Assembly (NCBI GenBank): GCA_947172415.1
Contig: OX359192.1
Span: 8,305,401-8,369,400 of the forward strand
DNA from: Chondrosia reniformis
Taxonomy: Eukaryota > Porifera > Demospongiae > Chondrillida > Chondrillidae
Direction: 5' to 3'
Length of the DNA: 64,000 bases
Shown: piece after piece, positions 61,801 through 64,000 of the stretch
Numbering within the stretch: the stretch's first letter is position 1
How the letters are laid out: every line of letters starts with the position of its first letter
Position numbers and translations under genes: made by a program
The notes under the pieces: generated by a model
The model's input: the letters and a program-made list of their open reading frames with translations, nothing else
The model's database searches: none
What the model was told of the DNA's origin: nothing

Positions 61801-63610
61801 TGAGGCAATATTTCAAATGAAAGTGTACTTACGCAAACTACATATAGGTTATTCATGACTAGCATGAAACTGAAAATGAAATATCTCTATACTAAAAGGT
61901 TGGAAGATATTGGAAATGTCTATGTCAAAGTTGTACATAATATGATGCTTGAGGCCACTTTTATGGACACATTCATAATGGAAACGGAAGAGAATCACTA
62001 CACATAGTACACTGTATAATTCACCTTTCAGTTTTACAGAACAAATTCAAGTATACTTTCAATATTGGTGATGCATATACACAGGGAGGCCATATGCTGT
62101 TTTCACAATGCTTCATAAGTGCACTACATTTGAAAGGTATATAATCAAACTAGGAAATACGACTTCTGACACCTTTGTGTAACTCTAGCAACGTCCATCA
62201 CTGTTTTTAACTCAAAGTACTTGTTCAAGTGAAGGTGTATCAGTCATATGGGACTGTACTGAAACACCTCTTAAACCACAATGCCACATTTAGTTCGGAC
62301 AAGAAGCATAAAAGACTTACTAATAAATCTGCAAGCAGAGAAAATGCTCCCTTTGAGGAAGGTAACCAAGCTTTATTGCCATTGCTCTTCCTTGCTTCCT
62401 AATAAACATAGATACAATATAGTGGCTTCCTTTAAAGGAGGAGGGGGGGTGGTGTTCAAAATACACAATAGAAGAAACAATCTAGTTTAATATGAATGTT
62501 TGCTAGAAAATTTGGAAATTTGATATTCTTCATTGGAATCAAGGGGGAGCAAGAGAGGGACAAATCCCCTTGCACCCTCCCCCCCCCCCCCTAAAGGAAA
62601 TCCTGCATACATGTTAAATATCCTAGTGTTTGTGCTGTTTTGAACACTTACAGCTGTTGGCACAACCAGATACTCCTTGGCAGCTTCTGGGTGTATGTCG
62701 GTGACAGCATAAGGTTGTACATTGAGTCTATCACAGTCACTACTTCCTGGAGCTTCTCTTGAGCTCGGTGGAAGTTCCACGTGTATGGACTGATACAACA
62801 CATCTTCACTTTGCTGTTTGCTGGCATGTTTACTGATTGCATTTAAATCATTAATAGACATGACATTGACATAAGAATGGTCACCAGTGGTAGCTGGCAA
62901 GTTTTCAACTGTTGAACGACGCAAGCTTTTTCTCCAAATCCAAAGACAGGACCACGCTACATCAGATAAAATCCAAATATAAAATGTCATCAGCATTGTA
63001 TATGATGGGATCTACAATTTATACAATTAAGAGCCATTACAAAAGTTTCTGCTACCGAGAAGACCATGGTCATTATTTAGTTGTACATGACATGATGTAC
63101 TAACTCCCACGTGACTACACTCCCACAACTAAAAATGCTTCCTCGTAACTCACAGTATACGTAGGCTATATACATATAGCTTATATTTTGTCATTTATTG
63201 TGTACATAATAAAGACTACGAGCCCAAACCGTGATGGGTTTTTACAAGTCATTAGCAGGGTGTTAAATATGGTACATTTCCATTTTGTATATAGGTTTGA
63301 ATTCGCCGACTCACTTTGCTCTTTTCTAGATCTCCTTTCAAAGAACCACGCCACTGTAATAATTATAGCAGCGATAGCAAGCATGACTAGAATAAAGAGA
63401 GTTGCTCCAATTGCGATCCCTAAAAACGTTCAAACAGTCTCTCAGTGTAGTCTACTTATCCCTTTATAGTAAACATGTATGTTTATATTAACGCGTAAGT
63501 CCCCCTCTTTCTAGGGAAAGTCTAACCATCAAATAACACATGCATTCTGAGTAAGGCTCACCTGCCCTGGTCGCAGGGTCGAGCGTAGCACTAGAATTTG
63601 AAGTACTCAT
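58838..63610 (-). CDS. membrane-anchored tyrosine kinase with almost no ectodomain
   Basis: Eleven in-phase exons: 63562-63610, 63315-63419, 62652-62956, 61666-61799, 61219-61432, 61089-61153, 60845-60986, 60683-60775, 59343-59456, 59195-59283, 58838-59030; 500 residues. The first ATG gives MSTSNSSATLDPATRAG and then a membrane helix (IAIGATLFILVMLAIAAIII), so the outside part is about 17 residues and there is no signal peptide. It would act as a reverse signal anchor, unless a 5' exon lies upstream. The juxtamembrane part has Tyr motifs YVNV, YQSI, YAVTD and YLVVP. Kinase: GCGQFGQV, VAIKC, helix-C LLKEG, HADLAARN, DFGLS, PIKWTAPEAL, SDVWSYGMLMFEIWS, PPPPGCPREVF and RPTFDDIY. The HRD arginine is Ala (HAD) while the catalytic Asp, Lys and DFG are kept. 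It ends in LYIDLQRFYM. Confidence 0.87.
59756..60485. mobile_element. non-coding element with short terminal inverted repeats
   Basis: The left end TAAGTAGGAATGG (about 59758) and right end CCATTCCTACTTA (about 60472-60484) are reverse complements. This gives a DNA-transposon-like, non-autonomous element of about 730 bp in the large intron 59457-60682. It contains (TTC)n near 59968-59998 and no long frame. Confidence 0.65.
60294..60669. repeat. perfect 179-bp inverted repeat (palindrome)
   Basis: Bases 60294-60472 and 60491-60669 are exact reverse complements by eye, separated by 18 bp. The left arm is the end of the terminal-inverted-repeat element. The right arm repeats it backwards and stops 13 bp before exon 60683-60775. 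Confidence 0.93.
61800..62651. other. intron 3 of the ectodomain-poor kinase
   Basis: 852 bp. It holds a G-run near 62440 and a C-run of 12 or more near 62577-62591. The latter is a likely sequencing or length-variation hot spot. No gene seen. Confidence 0.55.
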
Positions 63611-63938
63611 GTCTTCTGCTGATAACTAGGACAGGCAATTTTCATTCGGGTTAATATACGTATATACGACTATAGATATTATTGTTTATATTATGCATAC
63701 CGGATACAGTACAGACCTTATATATTACCTATATATTCCAACCATTTTGTATAGCTAAACAGATGGCTTACTATATATAGGTATCTATCGTGTACAAATG
63801 TGCTTTATGATGGTACGTACTTGAATAGCAAGACCAAAACCAAATTTGGTAAAAAAAAAGAATTTCTCTTAGATATTAGTGATTGCATGACCAGCACGCA
63901 GTGTAGGTAATACAAGAAAGATAAACAGTTATTTAATT

Positions 63939-64000
63939 TTAATTCGGATAGTAATATCTCTGCAGATCAAGATACAGTAGATTTCCAAACTGCAATGGAG
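63939..64000 (-). CDS. last exon (partial) of a further RTK paralogue
   Basis: The minus frame reads PLQFGNLLYLDLQRYYYPN and stop, running off the window edge. It matches the C-terminal tail of the neighbouring kinase (AAYDLYIDLQRFYM and stop) in the key block LYxDLQRxY. An acceptor-like TTGCAG at 63990 could start the exon within the window. This suggests another tandem kinase gene upstream on the same strand. It is only about 19 residues long, so the call rests on one motif and its position. Confidence 0.55.
   Translation of the reverse strand, partial: PLQFGNLLYLDLQRYYYPN

Noticed and set aside
63954-64000. Plus-strand exon reading DQDTVDFQTAME after a CTGCAG acceptor
   Set aside because: The minus strand of the same bases gives a better match (LYLDLQRYYYPN-stop, like the adjacent kinase tail), and no plus-strand first exon was found.

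Overview
The window looks like nuclear DNA from an early-branching animal, most likely a demosponge. Genes are dense and mostly split into short exons, with introns often 46-100 bp and GT-AG ends. The proteins are animal-specific: RAPTOR, Chibby, KATNIP, dynactin p25, a G-alpha-12/13 subunit and receptor tyrosine kinases. An Amphimedon-like genome is my inference, from gene compactness and kinase style, and has not been tested by search. There are no operons or CRISPR arrays. Nearly every long open frame over a tandem repeat is an artefact. I placed exon borders by hand, using splice sites, codon phase and family similarity.

Left part, 1-9087: two tandem, same-strand FOXRED2/ERFAD-like flavoproteins. 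The first is cut by the window edge. Their exon structure matches and some exons are near identical. Next come a G-alpha-12/13 gene (+), then DCTN5 (-) tail to tail with it. RPTOR (+) starts head to head with DCTN5, 303 bp away.

Middle, 22608-41750: Chibby (+), then CENPX (-) and ZNF207/BuGZ (+). The last two are kinetochore genes whose start codons face each other across 182 bp. An unrecognised type I membrane protein (+) follows, then KATNIP (+, about 28 exons) with a tRNA-Ser(AGA) inside one intron, and an intronless ARF-family GTPase (+). Many of these proteins act on microtubules, centrioles, cilia or kinetochores.

Right part, 42235-64000, all on the minus strand: a receptor cluster. 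One gene encodes a large kinase-less receptor made of FN3 domains and an unusual cysteine-rich FN3-like module, with a tyrosine-rich tail. Upstream of it lie two receptor-type tyrosine kinases with very small ectodomains, of about 160 and 17 residues. The last exon of what looks like a further paralogue reaches the window edge. A kinase-less ligand-binding chain beside almost ectodomain-less kinases is the most interesting arrangement here.

Non-coding content is rich: intronic minisatellites with 18-28 bp units, at least four dispersed repeat or MITE-like families with inverted arms, and a perfect 179-bp palindrome at 60294-60669. Several genes (DCTN5, CENPX) have exons too short to show up in a simple ORF scan and were recovered from splice sites.
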